Positions 51,943-60,674 are shown, numbered from the stretch's first letter. The stretch is DNA of 64,000 bases from Zoogloea sp021286885 (GCF_041915215.1 NZ_JAYSBV010000003.1), one strand, 5' to 3'. Notes: generated from the letters alone by a model not told the origin. Made by a program: numbers and translations.

Positions 51943-52235
51943 GCGGGGGCGTTCCAGTCTATCCAGCCCTGGGCCTCGGCCATTTGCAGGAAGGCGCGCA
52001 CCTCGGCATCCAGCGGGCTTGCATTGAAGGTGGTTTCCAGGTCGGCCACCAGGGCGGGGATGCTGTGGGCGCCGGTGCAGCGCTTCAGGATTTCGCCCGC
52101 GCTCTGGTTGAGCTTGACCATGCCTTCCGGGTAGAGCAGCACATGGGCCTGCTGGGCCTCTTCCCATTGAAAGCGGTAGAGGCGGGCAATGCGCGGGCAG
52201 GCGCCTTCGGGGATCACCGGGTGGGGCGCGGTCAT
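51939..52235 (-). CDS. pqqD: PQQ synthesis chaperone PqqD
   Basis: PqqD binds the PqqA peptide and presents it to PqqE. The 98-residue protein reads like the family: RIARLYRFQWEEAQQAHVLLYPEGMVKLNQSAGEIL, within which the conserved YPEG and LNQSAGEIL segments are complete. It overlaps pqqC upstream and pqqE downstream by 4 bp each. The start was taken at the overlap with the pqqC stop. Confidence 0.95.
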   Translation of the reverse strand: MTAPHPVIPEGACPRIARLYRFQWEEAQQAHVLLYPEGMVKLNQSAGEILKRCTGAHSIPALVADLETTFNASPLDAEVRAFLQMAEAQGWIDWNAPA

Positions 52236-52954
52236 GCGCTGAAATCCTTGCTGCCGCCGGCCAGACCGTAGTGGAGCATCATGGCGTCGTTCATGGTCCA
52301 CAAGATGTCCAGCTTGAACTTGAGGATTTCGAGGGCGCGCTCTTGCAGCGGGCGGGTGTTGAAGTAATTGAGGGTCACGGCCAGGCCCTGTTCCACATCG
52401 CGCCGGGCCTGGGTGACCCGGTTGCGGAAGTATTGCAGGCCTTCGGTTTCGATCCAGGGGTAGTGCTCGGGCCAGTTGGCCAGGCGCTGCTTGTGGATGG
52501 TGGGGGCGAACAGCTCGGTCAGGCTGGAGCAGACCGATTCCTGCCAGGGGCGCTGGCGGCAGAAGTTGAGGTAGGCATCGCAGCCAAAGCGCACCGCCGG
52601 CAGCACGTGGCGCAGATCGACGATTTCTTCGCGCTGCAGGCCCACCGCCTCGCCCAGCCGGATCCAGGCTTCGATGCCGCCTGCGTCATCATCCCGCCCA
52701 TCGTGGTCGATGATGCGCTGTATCCAGTCCCGCCGCATCTCCCGGTCCGGACAGTTGGACATGATGGCCGCGTCCTTCTGGGGAATGATGATCTGGTAAT
52801 AGAAGCGGTTCGCCACCCAACCCCGGATCTGCTCGGGGCTGGCCTTGCCGCTGTTGAGCATCACGTTGAACGGATGGTAGATGTGGTAGGCCGCGCCCTT
52901 TTCGCGCAGCTGGGCTTCAAACTCGTCGTGGGTCCAGGGGGTGGTGGCGCTCAT
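52232..52954 (-). CDS. pqqC: Pyrroloquinoline-quinone synthase PqqC
   Basis: PqqC carries out the final eight-electron oxidation and ring closure. The 240-residue haem-oxygenase-like protein includes KGAAYHIYHPFNVMLNSG near residue 19, FYYQIIIPQKDAAIMSNC near 52 and DHDGRDDDAGGIEAW near 83, all typical. The C-terminal segment LDILWTMNDAMM is also conserved. It sits between pqqB (4-bp overlap) and pqqD. Confidence 0.97.
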   Translation of the reverse strand: MSATTPWTHDEFEAQLREKGAAYHIYHPFNVMLNSGKASPEQIRGWVANRFYYQIIIPQKDAAIMSNCPDREMRRDWIQRIIDHDGRDDDAGGIEAWIRLGEAVGLQREEIVDLRHVLPAVRFGCDAYLNFCRQRPWQESVCSSLTELFAPTIHKQRLANWPEHYPWIETEGLQYFRNRVTQARRDVEQGLAVTLNYFNTRPLQERALEILKFKLDILWTMNDAMMLHYGLAGGSKDFSA

Positions 52955-53868
52955 AGTTCGATCTCCATGCCGTCGTGGGCGACTTCGATTCCGGCTGCGT
53001 CGAGCACGGCCCGCTCGGGGCTGTCCTCGTTCAGGATGGGATTGGTGTTGTTGATGTGGATCAGCACCCGCCGGATGTGGGCCGGCAGGCGGGAAAGCTG
53101 TTCGATCATGCCCCCGGGGCCACTCTGGGCCAGGTGGCCGATGTCCCGGGCGCGCTTCTTCGAGAGCCCCAGGCGGATCATTTCATCGTCGGTCCAGAAG
53201 GTGCCATCGACCATCACGCAGTCGGCCCGATTCATGGCGGCCCATACGGCCTCGTCGATTTCGGCCAGCCCGGGGGCATAGAACACCCGCTTGCCGCTGG
53301 CCGGGTCTTCGATCTCCAGGCCGATGTTGTCGCCGGGCACCGGGTTGTTGCGGTGGGGCGAGTAGGGAGGCGCCGCCGAGACCAGGGGCAGCGGATACCA
53401 GTTGAGGGCTTCGGCGCCTTCGGGGTGGAAGCACTCGCCGGCCAGGCTGACGGGCTGGTGGCGCACGCCACAGTAATGGTCGAGCAGATGCAGGATGGGA
53501 TTGCCCCGGGTCAGGTCTTCATGCACCGGCGCGGTGCACCACACGGGCCAGGGGCTGCCCTTTTCGCGCAGCATGTAGAGGCCGGTGGTGTGGTCGATCT
53601 GGGCATCCACCAGCACGATGGATTCGAAACCACAGCCCCGCAGCCCGCCCTGGGGCCAGCTGCCGGCAAAATTCTGGAATTGCTGCAGGATGTCGGGGGA
53701 GGCGTTTACCAGGGTCCAGCGCCCATCCCCGGCGCTCACGCCGATGGAGGATTGGGTGCGCCGCCGGGCCCGGAGGCTGCCCTCACGCACGCCCTTGCAG
53801 TTGTTGCAGTTACAGTTCCACTGGGGGAAACCACCGCCTGCGGCGGCGCCTAGCACATGGATCTTCAT
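52951..53868 (-). CDS. pqqB: PQQ synthesis protein PqqB
   Basis: PqqB is a metallo-beta-lactamase-fold hydroxylase for the PqqA-derived diamino acid. The 305-residue protein opens KIHVLGAAAGGGFPQWNCNCNNC, a zinc-binding Cys segment unique to PqqB. DAQIDHTTGLYMLREKGS near residue 90 and VDGTFWTDDEMI near 215 are further family motifs. The start was placed at the ATG before KIHVLG because the preceding codons are not conserved. Confidence 0.97.
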   Translation of the reverse strand: MKIHVLGAAAGGGFPQWNCNCNNCKGVREGSLRARRRTQSSIGVSAGDGRWTLVNASPDILQQFQNFAGSWPQGGLRGCGFESIVLVDAQIDHTTGLYMLREKGSPWPVWCTAPVHEDLTRGNPILHLLDHYCGVRHQPVSLAGECFHPEGAEALNWYPLPLVSAAPPYSPHRNNPVPGDNIGLEIEDPASGKRVFYAPGLAEIDEAVWAAMNRADCVMVDGTFWTDDEMIRLGLSKKRARDIGHLAQSGPGGMIEQLSRLPAHIRRVLIHINNTNPILNEDSPERAVLDAAGIEVAHDGMEIEL

Positions 53869-53912
53869 CGGACAGGATAACCGGCAGGGAGCGCAGGCCG
53901 GACGCAGCAAGA

Positions 53913-53930
53913 GGCCCGCAGAAGAGGGCC
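53913..53930 (-). promoter_or_regulatory. Hairpin between pqqA and pqqB
   Basis: GGCCC, eight bases, GGGCC forms a small stem in the 112-bp gap after pqqA. In pqq operons pqqA is often made in excess over the rest. A hairpin here could protect or partly terminate the short pqqA message. Evidence is limited to the inverted repeat. Confidence 0.4.
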
Positions 53931-53980
53931 GCCGGCGGTTATCCAGGGGGGGAAATCACCGTCGGCGGGCCGGGAGGAAC

Positions 53981-54055
53981 TTACTTGGCAGCGATGTACA
54001 TGGTGATTTCGAAGCCGAAGCGCAGGTCACAAGCTTGAGGGGTGGTCCAGGTCAT
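53981..54055 (-). CDS. pqqA: PQQ precursor peptide PqqA
   Basis: The 24-residue ORF ends FEITMYIAAK. It contains Glu and Tyr separated by three residues (E-I-T-M-Y), the pair cross-linked by PqqE to form PQQ. AAGGAG lies 7 bp upstream of the ATG. It is the first gene of pqqABCDE and is missed by length-based gene finders. Its tail after the Tyr (IAAK) is the usual short C terminus. Confidence 0.95.
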   Translation of the reverse strand: MTWTTPQACDLRFGFEITMYIAAK

Positions 54056-54226
54056 GGTTAAGTCTCCTTGGTTTATGTTTGGATGGTGCCGGTGTTGGAA
54101 CCGCGATCAGTGACCGCGAGATGCATTCTTCCCAAGTGCCCCTGGCGGCGCCTCACGAAAATCATTATTTTGTGGGCGCCCGCCCGCAGGGCACGCTTTT
54201 TATCTTTCTGGAATGCAGGCCCGCCC

Positions 54227-55210
54227 TTGAAAACGCCCGATCCGCAAGCCTTGACGCCCGAGGCACCAGAAGCACCAGCAGCCCTGCCCGGTAGCGCAGA
54301 CGTTGCCGGCACGACCTTCATGTTTCCCCGGGACGGGGGCCATCGGCTCCACGTTCGGCTCGCCGGCAATCCCCAGGGGCGGCCAGTGCTGGTGCTCCAC
54401 GGGGGGCCGGGGAGTGGATGCGGGCCCCGGCTGGCCGAACTCTACGACCCGGCGCGCTGCCTCATCATCCTGCCAGACCAGCGCGGCGCCGGCCTCTCCG
54501 AGCCCCACGGAGCAACCCAAGCCAATACCACCCCGCACCTGATCGACGATCTGGAAGCCCTGCGCACCCATCTGGGGATTGCCCGCTGGTGCGTGACCGG
54601 CGGCTCTTGGGGCGCCTGCCTTGCCCTGGCCTATGCCCAAGCCCATCCGCAGGCGTGTACGGCGCTGGTGCTGCGCAGCAGTTTTCTGCCCGGCATGGGC
54701 AATGTGAATCACTTTTTTGCAGGTCTGGCGGTCCAGTACCCGGTCGCCTGGGCCGCCCTGGATGCAGCCAGCCGTGGCCCTGGGGTGAGTGCCGCTCCGC
54801 GCCTGCTGGATCGTCTCGCCCAAGCTTTGGCGGATGAGCCCACCCGCGCCCGGGCCGCAGCCCTTGCCTGGTGGCGCTACGAACAACACATCGCCGCCCC
54901 CGAGGCCCCGCCGCCACCCGACCCCAGCCCTGAACAGGGCGCTGCCCTCGTCCGCAAATACCGCCTCCAGGCCCATTACCTGCAGGCCGGCTGTTTTCTG
55001 GACGAAGCCGAATTCCTGGCCCGCTGCCGGGATGTGCACGTACCGGTGCACCTTATTCACGGCCTGGACGATCAGGTCTGCCCCCCGGCCAACACCCGCC
55101 GCCTGGCCGAGTTTCTGCCTCGGGCCCAGGTGCACTGGGTTGAGAGGTGCGGGCATGATCCGTTTCATGGGGGCATGCTTGAAAGATGGATGCAGGTTGT
55201 GTGTTTGTGA
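54227..55210 (+). CDS. Prolyl-aminopeptidase-like alpha/beta hydrolase (S33)
   Basis: The protein of about 327 residues has the S33 signature. HGGPGSGCGPRL near residue 58 is the oxyanion hole. The nucleophile Ser is in GGSWGACLALAYA near residue 127. PDQRGAGLS lies between them, and the Asp (LIHGLDDQVCPP) and His (ERCGHDPF) occur near the C terminus. Proline iminopeptidases cut N-terminal Pro. No ATG gives a complete domain with a good ribosome-binding site, so I chose the TTG at 54227; the N terminus is uncertain. It is divergent from pqqA, suggesting a possible role in trimming the PqqA peptide. Confidence 0.75.
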   Translation: MKTPDPQALTPEAPEAPAALPGSADVAGTTFMFPRDGGHRLHVRLAGNPQGRPVLVLHGGPGSGCGPRLAELYDPARCLIILPDQRGAGLSEPHGATQANTTPHLIDDLEALRTHLGIARWCVTGGSWGACLALAYAQAHPQACTALVLRSSFLPGMGNVNHFFAGLAVQYPVAWAALDAASRGPGVSAAPRLLDRLAQALADEPTRARAAALAWWRYEQHIAAPEAPPPPDPSPEQGAALVRKYRLQAHYLQAGCFLDEAEFLARCRDVHVPVHLIHGLDDQVCPPANTRRLAEFLPRAQVHWVERCGHDPFHGGMLERWMQVVCL

Positions 55211-55316
55211 AAATGGGTTATTTTGGATGGATTTAATTCGATAGGACTATTTTTTTATCGTAGATGACTGATCAGAATCAGTGCTGCTAGTTTCGTTTAT
55301 TAATGTGGAGCTGAAA
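55211..55316. other. AT-rich upstream region of the small hypothetical gene
   Basis: About 100 bp of low-G+C sequence containing TTTTTTTATCG and TTATTAATG. It probably carries the promoter of the gene at 55317. No other feature recognised. Confidence 0.3.
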
Positions 55317-55622
55317 ATGAGCAATGCACTGTACGAACCTTTTTTCATTAAAAACACGACTGATTGCCACGTGAAAGGCCAGGCCGATTACAGCTTGCCT
55401 GCCTTTTGCAATACAGACTTTTTCGAGATAGGCCCGCAAGGAGAATTCTCGGCAAAAGCGCGCGGAGCTTGCCTGCTTCGGTCTGTTTCTGCCCAGGTTA
55501 CGCTGCATGATGGGCGCGTGCTGGAAGCAAAGGAGTTCACTTCGGCAGGCACGGGCCTGAGCCGCTTTGTTGTAATTAAGGTGGCAGAGGCTGAGTACAT
55601 GGTTACGTTGCTGAACGATTGA
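55317..55622 (+). CDS. Hypothetical small protein, low G+C
   Basis: A 101-residue protein starting SNALYEPFFIKNTTDCHVKGQ. It is predicted mostly beta-stranded, with two Cys in the first half, and ends VVIKVAEAEYMVTLLND. A GGAG sits 9 bp before the ATG. Base composition is clearly lower in G+C than the pqq and nudC genes on either side. It has no signal peptide and no recognised domain. I do not assign a function. Confidence 0.55.
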   Translation: MSNALYEPFFIKNTTDCHVKGQADYSLPAFCNTDFFEIGPQGEFSAKARGACLLRSVSAQVTLHDGRVLEAKEFTSAGTGLSRFVVIKVAEAEYMVTLLND

Positions 55623-55818
55623 TCCCGACATATTGGGTATTGCGGTCAGGCAGACGCATGTCTGTCTGATACGCCCCTGCGTATATGCAGGCAAGTGTGA
55701 GTATTGATTGCTGTGTAACTTGTTTTGACATTTACATCGTTCGAGTTTATGCGAACTTCCTGAACAATGATGCGCTTGCATAAAAAACATCATTCAAATT
55801 ATTCAGGAGGTATTCCCC

Positions 55819-56265
55819 ATGAGCATGAACTACTTCATGTGCACTTTCACCGCCGACCAGATCGAGGCCATGATGGACGAGCCCTTGCTGTTGGATCGCT
55901 GGGTGCTCCAAGAGCCGGCTTATGGGGAGAAAACCGATATCGAAACCGCCTGGGATGTGCTGCGCCAGGCGCTGGTGGATGTGGGCTTTGGAGATGCGGC
56001 GCCGTTTGTTGACGATGCGCTGTTCAACGGCGCAAGCCTGCTCAACCCGGATGTGGTGAAGGCCGAGGCCGAAGATCTGGCCGGATGGACGGAAGACGAT
56101 GTGATGGCCGCCATCATGAATCTGCCCGCTGGCGGCGAGGATGAGGCCTATCATCTGGATGTCTGGCAGGAAGATGAGTCCGTGCTGGATCACTTCAACA
56201 CCCTCAAGGATTTCTTTGCCCGGGCCGCAGCGGCTGGGCAGGGGATGGTCTGTTATATCGCGTGA
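55819..56265 (+). CDS. DUF1877 (YfbM-like) family protein
   Basis: The 148-residue protein resembles DUF1877/YfbM: SMNYFMCTFTADQIEAMMDEP at the start, LDRWVLQEPAYGE, then FVDDALFNGASLLNPDVVKAEAEDLAGWTEDDV. LKDFFARAAAAGQGMVCYI ends it. An AGGAGG box precedes the ATG. The biochemical role is unknown; relatives often occur in accessory regions next to other small unknown genes. It is followed 18 bp later by a Cys-rich gene and may form an operon with it. Confidence 0.75.
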   Translation: MSMNYFMCTFTADQIEAMMDEPLLLDRWVLQEPAYGEKTDIETAWDVLRQALVDVGFGDAAPFVDDALFNGASLLNPDVVKAEAEDLAGWTEDDVMAAIMNLPAGGEDEAYHLDVWQEDESVLDHFNTLKDFFARAAAAGQGMVCYIA

Positions 56266-56283
56266 AACTCGGAGTTTCTGCCC

Positions 56284-56961
56284 ATGGCGATGCCCATACG
56301 CCCGTGCCCGTACTGCAAAACCCTGGTGCCCGTCTTGCCCCTGAGCCCCGAGCGTATGGATGGAGTGATGCGGGCAATTCATGGGGAACAGCCAGCGTTG
56401 GCCGTGTTGGAGCTGATGGATGCCGCCGCGTGCAAGAAAAGTGAGGCCCTCGCATGGTTGGCCCATCGTGAAGTGTGTGTCCCCTGTCTGCCCCTCCAGG
56501 GGCCGGACGCAGAGGTGCTGAGCGTAGTGGTGGACGCCTTTGCTGGCATGGAGCGGCCCGACCATTTCACCGACATCACCTGCTGTGAGGAATGCCGTGA
56601 TCACGATGCGACCCTGGCGGCCACGTGCCCCGATACCTTGCAGCGCAAGGATTTGGGGCACGTGGGTTGGAATCCCTTGAGCTTTTGCACGGGCGAGGCC
56701 ACGGCCTATCTGTTTCCGGCCCTGGTCCGCATCACCCTGCACAGGAACGCATGGCCGTGCTACGAGTGGTATGGTTGTCAGCTGCTCTGGAAGCTGGCCC
56801 AAGATAAATCTGCAAACACTTTCTGGCACTTTTGCACCCCCCGCCAGCGTCAGGCGGTGGCGCACTTGCTGGCGCATCTGCTGGAGCACTGGGCAGATCT
56901 CATCTCCGACTATCAGTGTGACGATGAGTACCTGGCCGCCCTGACCCTCTGGGCTGAGTAG
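56284..56961 (+). CDS. Hypothetical Cys-rich protein
   Basis: The 225-residue protein has CPYCK near the N terminus, VCVPC near residue 68 and CCEEC near residue 103, suggesting zinc binding. A helical C-terminal half follows (NPLSFCTGEATAYLFPALVRITLHR, then RQRQAVAHLLAHLLEHW) whose pattern recalls DUF6714-type domains. It follows the DUF1877 gene by 18 bp and converges on nudC. No enzymatic motif was seen and no function is claimed. Confidence 0.55.
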   Translation: MAMPIRPCPYCKTLVPVLPLSPERMDGVMRAIHGEQPALAVLELMDAAACKKSEALAWLAHREVCVPCLPLQGPDAEVLSVVVDAFAGMERPDHFTDITCCEECRDHDATLAATCPDTLQRKDLGHVGWNPLSFCTGEATAYLFPALVRITLHRNAWPCYEWYGCQLLWKLAQDKSANTFWHFCTPRQRQAVAHLLAHLLEHWADLISDYQCDDEYLAALTLWAE

Positions 56962-56993
56962 GTTTCAGCCCTTAGCTTTCACCCCCTCAGCTT

Positions 56994-57800
56994 TCACCCT
57001 TGGCCCTTTGCGCCATCCAGTACGGCTTGAATCATCCGGTGTGCCAGCGAACGCGGGTGGGGCAGCAGGGGCAGCGCATCGGGCGCAAACCATTGCAGGT
57101 CTTCGATTTCGCCCGGCTGCGGGCAGAGTTCGCCGCCGGCGTAATCAGCGATGAAGCCCAGCATCAGCGAGTGGGGGAAGGGCCAGGATTGGCTGCCGAA
57201 CCAGCGGATGTTGCAGATCTCGACCCCCGCCTCTTCGCGGATTTCCCGGCGCAGGCACTCTTCGGCGTTCTCGCCCGCTTCCAGAAACCCCGCCAGGGCT
57301 GAATACATTCCCGGCGCAAAATGGGGCGAACGCCCCAGCAGCAACTCGGAGCCCCGCAGCACCAGCCCGATGCACACCGGCGAGATGCGCGGATACGCCC
57401 GGTGTCCGCACGCGGGGCAATGGCGCGCAGGCTCGTGGGCCGCCGTTTCCAGCCCATGCCCGCAGCGTCCGCAGTAGCGATGATCCATGAGCCAGGTCGC
57501 CAACTGCAGGGCCCGCCCCAGGGCGAGGGCCAGCCCTTCTGGCCATTGGGCCCACAGCTTGCGCAGATTCGCCACCTCCAGCCCCTCGGGCACGGCGCCC
57601 TCCGGCCACAGCCACAACACGCAGGCTTCCCCATTCAGATCTCCCACCAGGATCCGTTCTTGGGCTGGGCCCAGGGACGCCAGCGCGGCCCCATCGGGCA
57701 GGCTGCCGTCTGGCCGAATCAGGGCCTGACCGCCCACAAACGCAAAAATCCGCGCCCCGTCGGGCAGGTCGGTGGTGGCATAGGCGGGGGTGAAGGGCAT
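56994..57800 (-). CDS. nudC: NAD(+) diphosphatase NudC
   Basis: NudC hydrolyses NADH to NMNH and AMP and can remove NAD caps from RNA. The 268-residue protein has the zinc ribbon CGRCGHGLE and HCPACGHRAYPR near residues 115-145. The Nudix box GFLEAGENAEECLRREIREEAGVE starts near 173 with its catalytic Glu pair intact. SQSWPFPHSLMLGF is the NADH-specificity segment. It is followed 15 bp away by an unrelated defence-like pair on the same strand. Confidence 0.95.
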   Translation of the reverse strand: MPFTPAYATTDLPDGARIFAFVGGQALIRPDGSLPDGAALASLGPAQERILVGDLNGEACVLWLWPEGAVPEGLEVANLRKLWAQWPEGLALALGRALQLATWLMDHRYCGRCGHGLETAAHEPARHCPACGHRAYPRISPVCIGLVLRGSELLLGRSPHFAPGMYSALAGFLEAGENAEECLRREIREEAGVEICNIRWFGSQSWPFPHSLMLGFIADYAGGELCPQPGEIEDLQWFAPDALPLLPHPRSLAHRMIQAVLDGAKGQG

Positions 57801-57815
57801 GGGGGCTCCTGGGGC

Positions 57816-58583
57816 TCAGGGGGTATCAGGTTTGGCGGATGTGGCCGCTGTATAGGCTGCGTGCAGGTCTGCACGGAACTGGGCGTAGCTGGGCATTTGG
57901 TGGGCGACTTGCTCACCGTCGAAGCCGTGCTCGGCTATCCAATCGTTCAGCGTGCTGGTGGTGTAGCTGTCGCCCAAGGCTTCGGCCAAAAGGCGCTTGG
58001 CTGAGCGGGGCGCATCATCAGTGCCGGGCAGATTTTCGAGGGCGGCACAGTGCTGGTACTTGTTCTGGATGGCGCACAGGAGCCAGGCTTCGGACTTGGG
58101 GCGGGGAAGCATGGGAACGCCCCGTATTCCCAGCCCCGCCCGCAAAAACCCTTGGCGCATGCTTTCGTATTTGTCTTGATATTCGCTGCTGGCGGTGTTT
58201 CGGGTGCCATCTGAATCCCGAAATAGGACGGCAATGACGCTATCGCCTTCCTTTCGCTCAAACTCCAGTGCGATTTGGCCCAGCATCCAGGCATTCCGAT
58301 AGAAAAATCCGGTTTCCTGTCCGCGTTTCTTGCCGGTCAGTGCGAGGGCGCGTGGCTGTTGTGCTCTGAGCGCCTGGGCCCGTATTTGGAGTCCGGCTTC
58401 GCTGATGTAGTGATACTGGTGTGGGGTGCATTCCAGCGGGGAGTAACACAGCCGTTGTTCCAGTTCCCTGTCTACCAGCCAGGTCATGGGGCCAGGGGCG
58501 AAGTCCGGCGTCTGGCATTCGCCTTGTTGGTTGGTGCATTGGCCTAGGTCCGAACGGCCTTCGCCGCTGAGCACGACTTTCAT
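57816..58583 (-). CDS. TOPRIM-like partner of an AAA ATPase
   Basis: The 255-residue protein starts KVVLSGEGRSDLGQ with the TOPRIM-type Glu at residue 8. It continues to VIAVLFRDSDGTRN (Asp 123 and 125) and GVPMLPRPKSEAWLLC, the pattern of TOPRIM proteins that pair with OLD/RloA-like ATPases. Its ATG overlaps the ATPase stop (ATGA). In AbiL, PARIS and related two-gene systems an ATPase senses phage and the TOPRIM protein acts as nuclease or toxin. Which family this belongs to cannot be decided from reading alone. Confidence 0.7.
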   Translation of the reverse strand: MKVVLSGEGRSDLGQCTNQQGECQTPDFAPGPMTWLVDRELEQRLCYSPLECTPHQYHYISEAGLQIRAQALRAQQPRALALTGKKRGQETGFFYRNAWMLGQIALEFERKEGDSVIAVLFRDSDGTRNTASSEYQDKYESMRQGFLRAGLGIRGVPMLPRPKSEAWLLCAIQNKYQHCAALENLPGTDDAPRSAKRLLAEALGDSYTTSTLNDWIAEHGFDGEQVAHQMPSYAQFRADLHAAYTAATSAKPDTP

Positions 58584-59788
58584 GAGCGGCCCTTACGGAT
58601 GATGCTACTCCGGGTGGGCTGCGTGGGTGCTTGGGCAGCTTCAGTCTGATCCAGAGCAATGCATTCGTCGGCCAGCACAGGCAGCCGGGTATCCACAAAG
58701 GCTTCTCCCGGGCCCATCCAGTCCAGCTTGGCCCTGGTGCTTTCCAGGTCGAAAAAGCGTCGTACCCGGGTTTGGCCCTGAGGGTTTTTGTAGACGAATT
58801 GCACGGACTCCCGCGCCACTTCGTCCCGCAGATAATTGAGAATCATGGGGCTGTGGGTGGTCACGATGGTTTGTACCGGGCTATCCACCAGCAGGTCTAC
58901 CAACTGTTCGATGATCTCCGGGTTGATGCCGTTTTCCACCTCGTCGAGCAGCAGCAGCCCCGTGGCGGTCTGCAACTGGGCCAGAATGGCCAGAATGCGC
59001 AGCAGTCCGTCATTGAGTTGGGTGGCTTCGGTTTCGAGGATGTGGGTGTTCTCCCCATCTTCAAATTGCTCCGTCACCATCAACCGTTTCCACCCGCCCT
59101 TGACGCTTGCTACCCGAAAGTCCTGCAGGCGCGGGTAGAGCGTGCGCAGCAGTTCCACCAGATGGGCTTTCTGCTCGCCTTTCAGACTGGCCAGAAAGCC
59201 CGAGAGTTTTTCGCCGCCTGCGCCGATGTCCTTGTCCTGGGCTCGGGAGCGCTTGCGTAGCAGGTGGGGAGAAAGCAGTTCCAGAGAGCGGATGTTGCGT
59301 AGGGCATCCCGAAATTCGCGGAGTTCGGGCGGGAGAAGGCTGTCCTTGAGTTGGGAGAGGATGGAGCCTTGATATTCGAAGGTAATGGGAAATGGGGCGT
59401 TGTTGAGGGTGCATTTCCCATTTTGTGTCAGGAGAACGGTTTGATCGTCGATAAAGATGGATTCTCGTGTGAGGTGATTGTTTTTGCGGTGAAACTGTCC
59501 TGTCCAGATGAGTGTTCGACCACTGGCAAGACGATAGTCAACTTTTACCGAGGGGAGACGTATGTTGAGCCGGTCTTGGGTGAAAGAAATCAGATCTGTG
59601 TCGTTCCAACCACGTCGCTCCATCCAGCTTGTAATTGCTCCTCGCATTAACTGCGCAACAAAATCCAGCGCCTGAAGCAGGGTTGATTTGCCTGCACCGT
59701 TCATCCCGACCAAGCAGTTGAAGCGGGCCAGTTTAAGTTCTACGTGGGCCAGGGATTTGAAGTTCGTGATGCGGATGGACTCGATCAT
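58580..59788 (-). CDS. AAA family ATPase (OLD/RloA-like, AAA_15/21)
   Basis: The 402-residue protein starts IESIRITNFKSLAHVELKL with Walker A GMNGAGKST at residues 28-36. Walker B LLLDEVENGIN is near 275, and a His-switch segment reads VTTHSPMILNYLRDEV. This is the ABC-type ATPase core of OLD/RecF-like proteins, without a fused TOPRIM domain. That domain is instead supplied by the overlapping downstream gene. The pair sits between nudC and bioD. I infer a phage-defence or DNA-maintenance function. Confidence 0.85.
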   Translation of the reverse strand: MIESIRITNFKSLAHVELKLARFNCLVGMNGAGKSTLLQALDFVAQLMRGAITSWMERRGWNDTDLISFTQDRLNIRLPSVKVDYRLASGRTLIWTGQFHRKNNHLTRESIFIDDQTVLLTQNGKCTLNNAPFPITFEYQGSILSQLKDSLLPPELREFRDALRNIRSLELLSPHLLRKRSRAQDKDIGAGGEKLSGFLASLKGEQKAHLVELLRTLYPRLQDFRVASVKGGWKRLMVTEQFEDGENTHILETEATQLNDGLLRILAILAQLQTATGLLLLDEVENGINPEIIEQLVDLLVDSPVQTIVTTHSPMILNYLRDEVARESVQFVYKNPQGQTRVRRFFDLESTRAKLDWMGPGEAFVDTRLPVLADECIALDQTEAAQAPTQPTRSSIIRKGRS

Positions 59789-59868
59789 GCTGTGTGCTGT
59801 TTGTTGCGTAGGTAAGGGGCGACACCGTTTGGTGTTGATTATCTCCGATTGCCGCCCCTCCTGGGACT

Positions 59869-60540
59869 TTAGCCTGGCAGCCGCAAGCCCTCCGCCCCCC
59901 GTGCCGCATCGCCGTCCGGCTGGTGGCGGACGGTGCCCAGCAGGGGGGCGGGGATGCGGTGGGTGAGGGCGGTGAGGTTCTGGTCGAAGCGGAGCATGCT
60001 CGGGTCGGTCTGATTGGCGACCCAGCCGGCGAGGGGGAGGCCCCGGGCGGTGATGGCTTCGACGGTGAGGAGGGCGTGGTTGATGCAGCCCAGGCGCATG
60101 CCGACCACCAGGATCACCGGCAGGGCCAGATCCCGGGCCAGGTCGGCGGTGTCGTAGTCGGGCCCCAGGGGCACCCGGAAACCGCCCACGCCTTCGACCA
60201 GCACCAGATCAGCCTGGGGGCGCAGGGCGTCGAAGGCCGCGCGGATGGGGTCAAAGGCGAGGGTGACGCCCTCTTCTTCGGCGGCGATGTGGGGGGCGAT
60301 GGGGCTGGCGAGGCAGTAGGGGTTGAGCAGTGCCAGGCCCGGGTCGAAGCTGCTGGCGGCGCGCAGGCGGGCGGCGTCTTCGTTGAGAAATTCGGAGCCG
60401 ATCTGCTCGGCGCCGGCGGCGATGGGTTTCATCCCAAGGGCGGTGAGCCCCTGGCGGCGGGCGGCGTGGAGCAGGGCGCAGGTGACGAAGGTCTTGCCGA
60501 TTTCGGTATCGGTACCGGCGATGAAGTAGGCGGCGGACAT
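59869..60540 (-). CDS. bioD: Dethiobiotin synthetase
   Basis: BioD closes the ureido ring of dethiobiotin using CO2 and ATP. The 223-residue protein has the P-loop-like GTDTEIGKTF at residues 9-18 and MKPIAAG near residue 37. VEGVGGFRVPL is near 115 and VVGMRLGCINHALLT near 140, all typical. It is the last gene of a minus-strand bioA-F-H-C-D operon, though the 134-bp gap before it is larger than the other gaps. Confidence 0.95.
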   Translation of the reverse strand: MSAAYFIAGTDTEIGKTFVTCALLHAARRQGLTALGMKPIAAGAEQIGSEFLNEDAARLRAASSFDPGLALLNPYCLASPIAPHIAAEEEGVTLAFDPIRAAFDALRPQADLVLVEGVGGFRVPLGPDYDTADLARDLALPVILVVGMRLGCINHALLTVEAITARGLPLAGWVANQTDPSMLRFDQNLTALTHRIPAPLLGTVRHQPDGDAARGAEGLRLPG

Positions 60541-60674
60541 GGGGGACTCCGTGATCGCAGGGTTTGGGAACAGGGTCCGGGGGGAGGGAGCGGGGGTGGG
60601 CGCGTCCGGGGCGTCCGGCTGGGGCCGGTTTCTATGGGGCCGGGGCGCGGGCTGGGTGGCGTGGGGACGCTACC

